Origin: Candidatus Aminicenantota bacterium
GTDB lineage: Bacteria > Acidobacteriota > Aminicenantia > Aminicenantales > JAFGAV01
NCBI GenBank assembly: GCA_016867615.1
Contig: VGJG01000044.1
Location: forward strand, 1-9,319
Direction: 5' to 3'
Length of the DNA: 9,319 nt
The translations under genes were made by a program, and so were the position numbers. Below are positions 1-9,242 of the stretch, piece by piece. Every line of letters starts with the position of its first letter. Position 1 is the first letter of the stretch. A model generated the notes under the pieces. It saw only the letters and a program-made list of their open reading frames with translations, did not search any database and was not told where the DNA came from.

Positions 1-992
1 CCAACTTCCTGCTCCGCATCGCCGGGCTCAAGCCGGACTGGAGCATGAAGTCCTTCATCGACAGGCAGGTCGAGGTCATCCGCCGCCAGGTGGGGGGCGA
101 GCGGGTCGTCTGCGGCCTGTCGGGCGGCGTGGACTCGCTGGTCACCGCCCTCCTCGTCCACCGCGCCGTGGGCGACCGGCTGACCTGCGTCTTCGTGGAC
201 AACGGCCTGCTGCGCAAGGCGGAGTTCGGCCGGCTCATGGACCGCTTCCGCCGCAAGCTCCATCTCCGGGTCGTGGGCGTCGACGCCTCCGAGCGCTTCT
301 TGCGCGCCCTGCGGGGCGTCGTCTCGCCCGAGAGGAAGCGGAAGATCATCGGCCGGGTGTTCATCGACATCTTCGATGAGGAGGCGCGCCGGCTCGGCCG
401 GGTCAATTACCTGGCCCAGGGGACGATCTATCCCGACGTCATCGAGAGCAGCCCGGTGCGCGGTCCGTCCGCGACGATCAAGTCTCACCACAACGTCGGC
501 GGCCTGCCGCGCGGCCTCCGCTTCCAGCTCGTCGAGCCCCTCCGGGAACTGTTCAAGGACGAGGTCCGCGCCCTGGGGCTGCGCCTCGGTGTGGACCGGG
601 AGTTCCTCCTCCAGCACCCCTTCCCCGGGCCGGGGCTCGCCGTCCGCACCCTGGGCGAGGTCACGCGCGAGGGCCTGGCCATCCTCCGCGAGGCGGACGA
701 CATCGTCCTCCAGGAAGTGCGGCGGGCCGGCCTGTACGACAAGCTGTGGCAGGCCTTCGCCGTCCTGCTCCCCGTCCGCTCCGTGGGCGTCATGGGCGAT
801 CAACGGACCTATCAGCGGGTCGTCGTCGTCCGGCTCGTGCGGAGCACGGACGGCATGACCGCCGACTGGTACCCGGCCGCTCCGGCCTTCCTGGCCCGCC
901 TCTCGACGCGCATCGTCAACGAGGTGGCGGGCGTCAACCGCGTCGTCTACGACGTCACGACCAAGCCGCCGGGGACGATCGAGTGGGAATAG
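1..992 (+). CDS. guaA: GMP synthase (glutamine-hydrolysing), C-terminal part, 5' truncated by the window edge
   Basis: Makes GMP from XMP, ATP and glutamine-derived ammonia, the last step of guanine nucleotide synthesis, in the cytoplasm. The frame is open from base 3, upstream of the first in-window ATG at 45. The residues before that ATG ([13 protein letters not shown]) match the linker between the glutaminase and synthetase domains of GuaA, so this is the tail of a full-length gene and 45 is not its start. Visible parts are the ATP-pyrophosphatase P-loop SGGVDS (bases 120-137), the VDNGLLR segment, [31 protein letters not shown], the HPFPGPGL motif and the C-terminal dimerisation region ending KPPGTIEWE, the usual GuaA C-terminus. 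The glutaminase domain lies outside the window. Nothing looks broken. A weak 6-bp hairpin (992-997 with 1006-1011) follows the stop but lacks a T-run. Confidence 0.97.
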   Translation, partial: NFLLRIAGLKPDWSMKSFIDRQVEVIRRQVGGERVVCGLSGGVDSLVTALLVHRAVGDRLTCVFVDNGLLRKAEFGRLMDRFRRKLHLRVVGVDASERFLRALRGVVSPERKRKIIGRVFIDIFDEEARRLGRVNYLAQGTIYPDVIESSPVRGPSATIKSHHNVGGLPRGLRFQLVEPLRELFKDEVRALGLRLGVDREFLLQHPFPGPGLAVRTLGEVTREGLAILREADDIVLQEVRRAGLYDKLWQAFAVLLPVRSVGVMGDQRTYQRVVVVRLVRSTDGMTADWYPAAPAFLARLSTRIVNEVAGVNRVVYDVTTKPPGTIEWE

Positions 993-1082
993 ATGGCGCC
1001 TCGATGCCATCGGCAGGCAATAAACAGAGGAGATGTCTCGTTTGAGATTAGGACGAGGCCGGGGCGGGGAAATGAACAATAT

Positions 1083-1101
1083 GGAGGCTGACAAAGCCTC
1101 C
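1083..1101 (+). promoter_or_regulatory. Small perfect hairpin in the dnaE leader
   Basis: The arms GGAGGCT (1083-1089) and AGCCTCC (1095-1101) form a perfect 7-bp stem with a 5-nt loop, ending 17 nt before the dnaE ATG. No T-run follows, so it is not a typical terminator. The 5' arm holds the only strong Shine-Dalgarno-like GGAGG near dnaE. It lies more than 30 nt from the start and would be paired in the hairpin. A role in dnaE translation control is inference, and a chance hairpin in GC-rich DNA is possible. Confidence 0.3.
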
Positions 1102-1118
1102 TTGAGATCCAATAAAGC

Positions 1119-4100
1119 ATGGCTATGACTCCCGACCGATCTTTCATCCACCTGCACCTCCACTCGGAGTTCAGCGTCCTCGACGGGGCGGTCCGGCTGA
1201 AAAACCTCATGGAGGCCGCGGTCCGCTACAGCATGCCGGCCGTGGCCCTGACCGACCACGGCAACATGTTCGGGGCCGTGTCCTTCTATAAGGAAGCCCG
1301 CTCCAGGGGCATCAAGCCCATCCTGGGCTGCGAGACCTACGTCGCGCCCGGCAGCCGCTTCGACAAAAAACCCGGGGACCGGGAGGGGCACTTCAGGCAC
1401 CTCGTCCTGCTGGTCAAGAACGAGACGGGCTACAGGAACCTCTGCCGGCTGCTGACCCAGGCCTACCTGGAGGGATTTTACTACCGGCCGCGCATCGACA
1501 AGGAGCTGCTCGCCGCCCACGGCGCGGGTCTCATCGGCCTGTCGTCGTGCCTCAAGGGCGAGGTCGCCGACTTCCTGGGCAAGGGCCTGGGCGAGGCGGC
1601 CGAGGCCGCCGCCCGGGAACTGGCCTCGTTCTTCGAGCCCGGGGACTTCTACATCGAGATCATGGACCACGGCCTGCCCGAGCAGAGGGAAGTCAACCCG
1701 CTGCTCATCGAGCTCGCCCGCCGCGCCGGCCTGCCCCTCGTGGCCACCAACGACGTCCACTACCTCAACAAGGAAGACGCCGACAGCCACGAGGTCCTGC
1801 TCTGCATCCAGACCAACAAGAAGCTCAGCGACCAGGAGCGCATGCGCTTCGGCTCCCGGGAGTTCTACTTCAAGTCCGCCGAGGAGATGTGGGACCTGTT
1901 CGGCCACGTCCCCGAAGCGCTGGAGAACACGGTCAAGATCGCCTCGCGCTGCGGGTATGATTTTCCCGCTTCGGCCCATTTCCTGCCCCATTTTCAGCCC
2001 CCGGACGGCGTCCCCGTGGAGGAATACTTCGAACGCCTGGCCCGCGAAGGCCTCGAGAGGAAGCTTCCGGCTCTCGAGCGCAAGCGGGCCGAGGGCCGCC
2101 CGACCCACACCCGGGAGGAGTACGAGCAGCGCCTGGAGCGCGAGATCCGGCTCGTGGAGGAGATGCAGTTTCCCGGCTACTTCCTCATCGTCTGGGATAT
2201 GATCCGCGAGGCCCGCGCGCGCGGCATCCCCGTCGGTCCGGGCCGCGGCTCGGCGGCGGGCAGCCTGCTGGCCTACTGCCTGGACATCACCCAGGTCGAC
2301 CCGCTGGAGTACGGCCTGCTGTTCGAGAGGTTCCTCAACCCGGAGCGCATCTCCCTGCCCGACATCGACATCGATTTCTGCGGGCGGCGGCGGAGCGAGG
2401 TCCTGGAGTACGTCACTTCCAAGTACGGCCAGGACAACGTCTGCCAGATCATCACCTTCGGGACGATGGCCGCCCGGGCGGCCATCCGCGACGCGGGGCG
2501 CGTGCTCGAGGTGCCCCTGCCCGAGGTCGACCGGGTGGCCAAGATGATCCCCTTCGGCCCCGACTCGTCGATCGAGACCGCCCTCAAGGACGTCCCCCAG
2601 CTCCGGGAGCTGAGGGAGAAGAACGCCAAGATCTCCCTCCTCCTCGACGCGGCCCGCAAGATCGAGGGCCAGGTGCGCCATCCCTCGATCCACGCCGCGG
2701 GCATCGTCCTCACCCCCGAGCCGCTCGTCCATTACCTCCCCCTCTACAAGTCGGTCAAGGGCGAGGTTACGACCCAGTTCCCCATGCAGGACCTGGAGGC
2801 CATCGGCCTGCTGAAGATGGACCTGCTCGGCCTGCGCAACCTGACCGTCATCCGCGAAACGATCGAGGCGCTCGAGCGGGAGAAGGGCCTGCGCATCGAC
2901 CTCGAGTCCGTTTCGCTCGACGACCCGGAAACGTTCGCCCTCTTCCAGGCCGGCCTGACCGACGGCGTCTTCCAGTTCGAGAGCCCGGGCATGAAGGAGC
3001 TGCTGCGGAGCTTCCGGCCCGAGGAGTTCCGGGACCTCATCGCCCTCAACGCCCTCTACCGGCCCGGCCCGCTCAAGAGCGGCATGACCGCCGACTTCGT
3101 CAAGGTCAAGAACCACCCCGAGGAGATCAAGTACGACTTTCCCGAGCTCGAGCCCATCCTCCGCGAGACGCGGGGCATCATCGTCTACCAGGAGCAGGTC
3201 ATGCAGCTCGCCGTGCAGCTGGCCGGCTTCAGCCTGGCCGAGGCGGACATCCTGCGCAAGGCCATGGGCAAGAAGAAGTCGGCGATGATGCAGGAGCAGA
3301 AGCAGCGCTTCCTCCAGGGGGTGCGCCGCCGGGGGATCTCCGCGCAGCGCGCCGCCCAGCTCTTCTCCCAGGTGGAGAAGTTCGCCGAGTACGGGTTCAA
3401 CAAGTCCCACAGCGCGGCCTACGCCCTGCTGGCCTACCACACCGCCTACCTCAAGGCCCATCACGCCGTCCACTTCATGAGCTCCCTCCTGACCTCCGAG
3501 GCCGAACGGGGCGCCACGGACCAGGTGGTCAAGTACCTGGCCGAGTGCCAGGAGCTGGGCATCAAGGTCCTCCCCCCGGACGTGAACTTCAGCGAGGTCG
3601 ACTTCTCGGTCTCGGAGGGCGACATCCGTTTCGGGCTGGCGGCGGTGAAGAACGTCGGCCGGGCGGCGGCCGAGGGGATCGTCGCGGCCCGCAAGAAGCG
3701 GGGACGGTTCGCCTCGCCCTTCGAGGTCATGGACGGCCTGGACTCCCGGGTCGTCAACCGCAAGGTCCTGGAGAGCCTGATCAAGGCCGGCGCCTTCGAC
3801 TCTCTCGGCCTGCGCCGCTCGCAGTGCTTCCATCTGCTCGACGCCATGATCGATTACTCCCATGATCTGCAGAAGGCGCTCGCCGCGAACCAGACGTCCC
3901 TCTTCGGCCCCGAGGCGGCGTCGCCGCCCCCCATGCCCGACGAGGTCCGGGGCATGGGCGAATGGGACGAGACGCTCCGCCTGTCCTACGAGAAGGACGC
4001 CCTGGGGTTCTACATCTCCAACCATCCCCTGGTCCAGTACGGCAAGCGCCTGCGCAAGCTCACCTCGCACGAGATCGCCGGCCTGGACGAGGAGAGGGAC

Positions 4101-4610
4101 GGCGGCCGGGAAGTGCGGCTGGCGGGGGTCATCGGCGCGGTGCGGCCGCGCAAGACCAAGGCGGACGGCGAGCCGTTCGCCACGTTCTCCCTCGAGGACC
4201 TCTCGGGCCGGATCGAAGTGGCCGCCTTTCCCGAGACCTACAACAAGTATTACGAATACATCCGGGCCGACGGACGGGTGTGGATCAAGGGCAAGTTCAC
4301 GGGGGAGGGCGAAAACCGCAAGGTGGTCCTGCAGCAGCTCATGCCCCTCGACGAGGCCTTCAGCCGCCAGGCCAAGCGGGTCGTGATCAAGGTCTTCGTT
4401 CCGGGCCTGGAGGAGTCGGTCATCGGGGAGCTGAAGGAGCTCCTGGCCAAGCATCCGGGCGAATGCCCGCTGTTCTTCGACCTCGAGACGCCCCACGCCC
4501 ACCGGGTCGTGCTCCAGTCGGGCGCGATCTCGGGCATCGACCTCTCCGAGCCCCTCACCCGCCGCATCCAGGCGCTGCTCGGTGAGAACGCGGTGTACGT
4601 GGAATACTGA
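1119..4610 (+). CDS. dnaE: DNA polymerase III alpha subunit (replicative polymerase, DnaE1 type)
   Basis: Catalytic subunit of the replicative DNA polymerase, 1163 aa, close to E. coli DnaE (about 1160). Domains in order: N-terminal PHP domain (about residues 8-230) opening HLHLHSEFSVLDG; polymerase core with GPGRGSAAGS and the acidic pair D415 and D417 in PDIDIDF; a likely third catalytic aspartate D568 in KMDLLGL; helix-hairpin-helix region (about 827-895); the beta-clamp binding motif QTSLF (925-929); an OB fold (about 999-1080); and a C-terminal tail that in this family contacts the clamp loader. The PHP domain keeps all nine expected metal-ligand positions (H13, H15, D22, H47, E72, H94, C144, D212, H214), so it may be an active 3'-5' exonuclease, unlike the degenerate E. 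coli domain. ATG 1119 has no good Shine-Dalgarno sequence; ATG 1125 is an alternative two codons in. It appears transcribed apart from the downstream cluster. Confidence 0.98.
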   Translation: MAMTPDRSFIHLHLHSEFSVLDGAVRLKNLMEAAVRYSMPAVALTDHGNMFGAVSFYKEARSRGIKPILGCETYVAPGSRFDKKPGDREGHFRHLVLLVKNETGYRNLCRLLTQAYLEGFYYRPRIDKELLAAHGAGLIGLSSCLKGEVADFLGKGLGEAAEAAARELASFFEPGDFYIEIMDHGLPEQREVNPLLIELARRAGLPLVATNDVHYLNKEDADSHEVLLCIQTNKKLSDQERMRFGSREFYFKSAEEMWDLFGHVPEALENTVKIASRCGYDFPASAHFLPHFQPPDGVPVEEYFERLAREGLERKLPALERKRAEGRPTHTREEYEQRLEREIRLVEEMQFPGYFLIVWDMIREARARGIPVGPGRGSAAGSLLAYCLDITQVDPLEYGLLFERFLNPERISLPDIDIDFCGRRRSEVLEYVTSKYGQDNVCQIITFGTMAARAAIRDAGRVLEVPLPEVDRVAKMIPFGPDSSIETALKDVPQLRELREKNAKISLLLDAARKIEGQVRHPSIHAAGIVLTPEPLVHYLPLYKSVKGEVTTQFPMQDLEAIGLLKMDLLGLRNLTVIRETIEALEREKGLRIDLESVSLDDPETFALFQAGLTDGVFQFESPGMKELLRSFRPEEFRDLIALNALYRPGPLKSGMTADFVKVKNHPEEIKYDFPELEPILRETRGIIVYQEQVMQLAVQLAGFSLAEADILRKAMGKKKSAMMQEQKQRFLQGVRRRGISAQRAAQLFSQVEKFAEYGFNKSHSAAYALLAYHTAYLKAHHAVHFMSSLLTSEAERGATDQVVKYLAECQELGIKVLPPDVNFSEVDFSVSEGDIRFGLAAVKNVGRAAAEGIVAARKKRGRFASPFEVMDGLDSRVVNRKVLESLIKAGAFDSLGLRRSQCFHLLDAMIDYSHDLQKALAANQTSLFGPEAASPPPMPDEVRGMGEWDETLRLSYEKDALGFYISNHPLVQYGKRLRKLTSHEIAGLDEERDGGREVRLAGVIGAVRPRKTKADGEPFATFSLEDLSGRIEVAAFPETYNKYYEYIRADGRVWIKGKFTGEGENRKVVLQQLMPLDEAFSRQAKRVVIKVFVPGLEESVIGELKELLAKHPGECPLFFDLETPHAHRVVLQSGAISGIDLSEPLTRRIQALLGENAVYVEY

Positions 4611-4637
4611 GATCTCCGCGCGGAACCGGGACGCATT

Positions 4638-4665
4638 AGAGAGCGCGGCGATTATCGCGTCCTCT
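4638..4665 (+). terminator. Possible dnaE transcription terminator (imperfect hairpin, no T-run)
   Basis: About 28 nt after the dnaE stop, AGAG (4638-4641) plus CGCG (4644-4647) can pair with CGCG (4656-4659) plus CTCT (4662-4665), with one mismatch and one G-U pair between the two blocks and an 8-nt loop. No U-rich tail follows, so this is not a canonical intrinsic terminator. It is proposed mainly because dnaE needs an end before the downstream cluster. Confidence 0.25.
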
Positions 4666-4720
4666 ACAGGGTCAAACACAGAAAAGACGCCTATGCATGA
4701 AGCAGGGCGATCCGTTCAAG

Positions 4721-4814
4721 GCGGCGACGCGTCGCCGCATCCAAAGCGGTCTCGTGCGACCGCACTCCAAAGCGGCCTCCTGACGCCGCATCCAAAGCGG
4801 CCTCCTGCGGCCGC
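4721..4814 (+). repeat. Tandem array of four 18-nt hairpin repeat cores (block 1)
   Basis: Four cores begin at 4721, 4746, 4772 and 4797 (spacing 25, 26, 25). Each is 18 nt and starts GCGG and ends CCGC, so each can fold alone. They are separated by linkers alternating ATCCAAA (4739-4745, 4790-4796) and ACTCCAAA (4764-4771), and the last is followed by ACTCCAAAAGG. Core 1 is a perfect 18-nt palindrome; cores 2 and 4 have 6-bp stems with 6-nt loops; core 3 has a 5-bp stem. Cores 2 to 4 share the loop pattern TCNTG. Cores 2 and 4 differ at three positions, two of which are a paired T-A to C-G exchange. This looks like a REP-like palindromic repeat family rather than coding sequence. Confidence 0.8.
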
Positions 4815-4880
4815 ACTCCAAAAGGTTCCCGAAATCTTCCGCCGGACATGATCGGATCACAGCGGGCCTCGTCTTCGCCT

Positions 4881-4896
4881 GACGGAGAGATCCGTC
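4881..4896 (+). other. Short hairpin with a GAGA (GNRA-type) loop
   Basis: GACGGA (4881-4886) and TCCGTC (4891-4896) form a perfect 6-bp stem closed by GAGA, a GNRA tetraloop if transcribed. CCT (4878-4880) and AGG (4899-4901) could extend the stem past a 2-nt bulge. It lies between the two oppositely oriented repeat blocks. Function unknown; it may be chance. Confidence 0.3.
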
Positions 4897-4949
4897 CGAG
4901 GAGCTTGGAAGGCCGAGATCATCGCCCGGGCGCAGGCGCGCCTTGGAGT

Positions 4950-4993
4950 GCGGCGGCATGACGCCGCTTTCCCCGGCGGCATCACGATGCCGC
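4950..4993 (-). repeat. Two further 18-nt hairpin cores in inverted orientation (block 2)
   Basis: Read on the minus strand, the cores at 4950-4967 and 4976-4993 belong to the same family as block 1: GCGG start, CCGC end, central loop TCNTG, and 26-bp spacing. The first has a 6-bp stem; the second pairs over 8 bp around a 2-nt centre (longest stem 4975-4983 with 4986-4994). The outer flank of the first (4941-4949, CCTTGGAGT) is the reverse complement of an ACTCCAAGG tail, mirroring the ACTCCAAAAGG that closes block 1. The two blocks therefore face each other around a spacer of about 115 bp. Confidence 0.7.
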
Positions 4994-5100
4994 CCCCTCC
5001 CGAGCCGCCCTTCGGCGTCATGACTTGCGGGCCAGGAAGCTTGACGTACGGACTTCGCCGGGGCGGCGCCATGTTAACCCTTTCCTTTTTCCCCGGAACA

Positions 5101-5143
5101 GCCGATTCGGTGATGAGCATGAACCCATCATCACCGAATCGGC
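5101..5143. promoter_or_regulatory. Perfect 16-bp inverted repeat with nested dyads, upstream of the receiver-valS promoter
   Basis: GCCGATTCGGTGATGA (5101-5116) is exactly complementary to 5128-5143, with an 11-nt centre. Each arm carries its own small dyad, CCGATTCGG at 5102-5110 and CCGAATCGG at 5134-5142, whose centres are 32 bp apart, about three helical turns. It ends 10 bp before a consensus -35 hexamer. No T-run follows on either strand, so an operator or activator site fits better than a terminator. That reading is inference; an RNA hairpin made by read-through from upstream is an alternative. Confidence 0.6.
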
Positions 5144-5153
5144 GATATCTTCA

Positions 5154-5183
5154 TTGACAGCCCGCGCCCAATAATGCTATTTA
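5154..5183 (+). promoter_or_regulatory. Putative sigma70-type promoter for the receiver-valS-birA-coaX cluster
   Basis: A perfect -35 hexamer TTGACA lies at 5154-5159. Eighteen bases on, in an AT-rich patch, is TATTTA (5178-5183), preceded by TG at 5175-5176 as in extended -10 elements. The -10 match is partial. Transcription would begin near 5190, leaving a leader of roughly 24 nt that contains a T-rich tract and no Shine-Dalgarno sequence. AAATGA (5183-5188) and TCATTT (5200-5205) could pair across the T-rich tract. Confidence 0.5.
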
Positions 5184-5213
5184 AATGATGTTTTTTCTTT
5201 CATTTGAATTCCC

Positions 5214-5803
5214 ATGACCTACAAAGTGATCGTGGCCGACGGCAGCCCTTCCGTCCGCAAGGCGGCGGAGCTCGCCTTCCCGGAGTCCGATTTCGAGCTG
5301 TTCTGCTTCGACAACGGGCAGGAGCTCGCCCGCGCCCTGCCGGAGATCGGGCCCGACGCCCTGCTCGTCGGCCTCAGCCTCCCGGGGCTGGACGGCTACC
5401 GCGCCGCGTCCCTTCTCCGCGGCCTGAAGGAGCTCGACCGGACCGCGATCTTCTTCCTGCGCGGCGTGTTCGAGAACTTCGAGGCGGACAAGGCCGCGGG
5501 CCTGGATTACGAGGACGTCGTGCGCAAGCCCTTCGATTCCGAGGCCCTGGCCGGGCGCCTCAAAAGCCTCCTCGACCGCAGGCACGACGTCTGGAGCTTC
5601 CCGGAAGCGTCGGAAGTGGCCGCCCCGCCGCAGCCCGCACGCCCGGCCGAGAGCCGGGAACTGGCCGAGCTCGTCAGCCGGGAGGTGGACCGGGCCTGCG
5701 CCGCGATCGAGGAGAGGGTGCGGCGGTCCGTCCTCCAGGAGGAAGCCGGATGCCGCCGGCGGGAGGCCGCGGCCGGGAAACGCGGAGGACGCAAGACGAA
5801 GCC

Positions 5804-5807
<4 letters not shown>
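5214..5807 (+). CDS. Degenerate response-regulator receiver (pseudo-receiver) protein with a charged helical tail
   Basis: A 197-aa protein, probably cytoplasmic, with no signal peptide or membrane segment. Residues 1-122 have the receiver (CheY-like) pattern: [13 protein letters not shown], then [14 protein letters not shown], and RKPFDSEAL with the conserved lysine K105. Key phosphorylation residues are missing. The phospho-acceptor position is G53 rather than Asp, the second acidic-pocket residue is G10 (only D9 remains), and the usual Thr/Ser before the lysine is replaced in AIFFLRG. Phosphotransfer is therefore unlikely. Residues 126-146 are a Pro/Ala-rich linker, 147-176 a charged amphipathic helix (possible dimer or partner surface), and the C-terminus is basic. 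No DNA-binding or enzymatic output domain is seen. The only start is ATG 5214, because TGA lies in frame at 5205; it has no Shine-Dalgarno sequence. Its stop overlaps the valS start by 4 nt, suggesting coupled translation. Function unknown. Confidence 0.85.
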
Positions 5808-8446
<2,639 letters not shown>

Positions 8447-8480
8447 TCCCGACGGACCGGGGGGTGCCCGGGGAGAGAGC

Positions 8481-9242
8481 ATGAAAATCGGCGCCAAGGT
8501 CCTCAATTTCGAGATGTGCCCCTCGACCAACGACCTGGCCCGCAGTCTGGCGGCGAACGGCGAGCCCGAGGGGCTGGTCGTCATCGCCCAGGAGCAGACC
8601 GCCGGAAGGGGGACGCGGGGACGGACATGGCATTCGCCCAGGGGAAAAGGGCTGTATCTGTCCGTCGTCTTCAGGCCTCCGGCCGAAGCGGTCTCCCTCC
8701 TGCCCCTCGCGGCCGGGCTGGCCGCGCGGGAAGCCGTGTCGCTCGCCTGCGGCCTCGAGGCCGGCCTGAAGTGGCCCAACGACCTCGTCGTCCCGGGGAA
8801 AGCGGACAGGAAGCTGGGCGGCATCCTGTGCGAAAGCCAGTGGACGGGAGACAAGCTCGAATCGGCCGTGGTGGGAGTGGGGCTCAACCTGAGGCACGCC
8901 CCGGAGGACTTCACCTTCAACCTGAGGTCGCGGGCGGCGTCGCTGCAGATGCTCACCGGCCGCCCGCCCGACGAGCCCCTGCTCGTCGAGCAGCTTCTGG
9001 CCAGGCTGGATTTCTGGTACGGGCTGCTGAGGAGAGGGAGGAAGCAGGACATCCTGACGGAATATGAAAAAAGAATGTTCGTCCCGCCCGGCGGGAAGCT
9101 GACGGTCATCCATGGCCGGGGCCGGGTGACCGGGCTGTTCCGCGGGCTGGGGCCGGACGGGGGGCTGGTCCTGGCCGCCGAGCGGGGCCTCAGGACGTTC
9201 AAGGCCGCGGAGATCATGGACGTGCACTATGAAAAAAAATGA
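8481..9242 (+). CDS. birA: Biotin-[acetyl-CoA-carboxylase] ligase, group I (no DNA-binding domain)
   Basis: Activates biotin with ATP to biotinyl-AMP and attaches it to the lysine of biotin carrier domains such as AccB. The 253-aa protein holds the catalytic core and C-terminal domain only; it lacks the N-terminal helix-turn-helix of E. coli BirA, so it should not repress biotin genes itself. Motifs are the opening STNDLA (15-20), the biotinyl-AMP loop GRGTRG (42-47) followed by RTWHSP and GKGLYLSVV, KWPNDL (97-102), KLGGIL (111-116) and GVGLNL (132-137). The C-terminal SH3-like domain reads VTGLFRGLGPDGGLVL. ATG 8481 lies 34 nt after valS and has a good GGGAGAG ribosome site (8471-8477). The end overlaps coaX by 14 nt. 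Part of the same likely transcript as valS. Confidence 0.95.
   Translation: MKIGAKVLNFEMCPSTNDLARSLAANGEPEGLVVIAQEQTAGRGTRGRTWHSPRGKGLYLSVVFRPPAEAVSLLPLAAGLAAREAVSLACGLEAGLKWPNDLVVPGKADRKLGGILCESQWTGDKLESAVVGVGLNLRHAPEDFTFNLRSRAASLQMLTGRPPDEPLLVEQLLARLDFWYGLLRRGRKQDILTEYEKRMFVPPGGKLTVIHGRGRVTGLFRGLGPDGGLVLAAERGLRTFKAAEIMDVHYEKK

Larger units (their letters stand above)
4611..5213. other. Non-coding interval between dnaE and the receiver gene, rich in hairpins and repeats
   Basis: These 603 bases hold no credible gene. Open frames cross it on both strands but have no family signature, and their peptides reflect the repeats. From left to right it holds an imperfect hairpin after dnaE (4638-4665), four tandem 18-nt hairpin cores (4721-4814), a GAGA-loop hairpin (4881-4896), two more cores in opposite orientation (4950-4993), a pyrimidine run (5078-5094), a perfect 16-bp inverted repeat (5101-5143) and an AT-rich promoter-like stretch (5154-5210). 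The AT-rich end contrasts with the GC-rich DNA around it. Confidence 0.85.

Noticed and set aside
45..992. A stand-alone GMP synthase subunit (archaeal-type GuaAb) starting at ATG 45
   Set aside because: The frame continues upstream to the window edge with residues typical of the linker in full-length bacterial GuaA, so the gene is simply cut by the window.
4721..4814. CRISPR array
   Set aside because: The 25-26 bp units are contiguous with no unique spacers of regular length, and no cas genes are present.
4582..4851. Small open frames in the dnaE-receiver gap (also 4672-4959 on -, 4857-5120 on -, 4948-5157 on +)
   Set aside because: Their sequences are produced by the hairpin repeats or random GC-rich DNA; none has a recognisable domain or convincing ribosome site.
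5101..5143. Rho-independent terminator
   Set aside because: The stem is strong but neither strand has a T-run directly after it, and no gene ends just upstream.
5154..5213. T-box or riboswitch leader controlling valS
   Set aside because: valS is second in the cluster, the leader is only about 24 nt from the predicted start site, and no T-box or antiterminator sequence is visible.
5204..5803. Extending valS upstream to ATG 5204
   Set aside because: The extra 200 codons give Arg/Pro/Gly-rich peptide out of frame with the receiver gene; ValRS homology begins at 5804, which has the ATGA overlap and an upstream GGAGGA.
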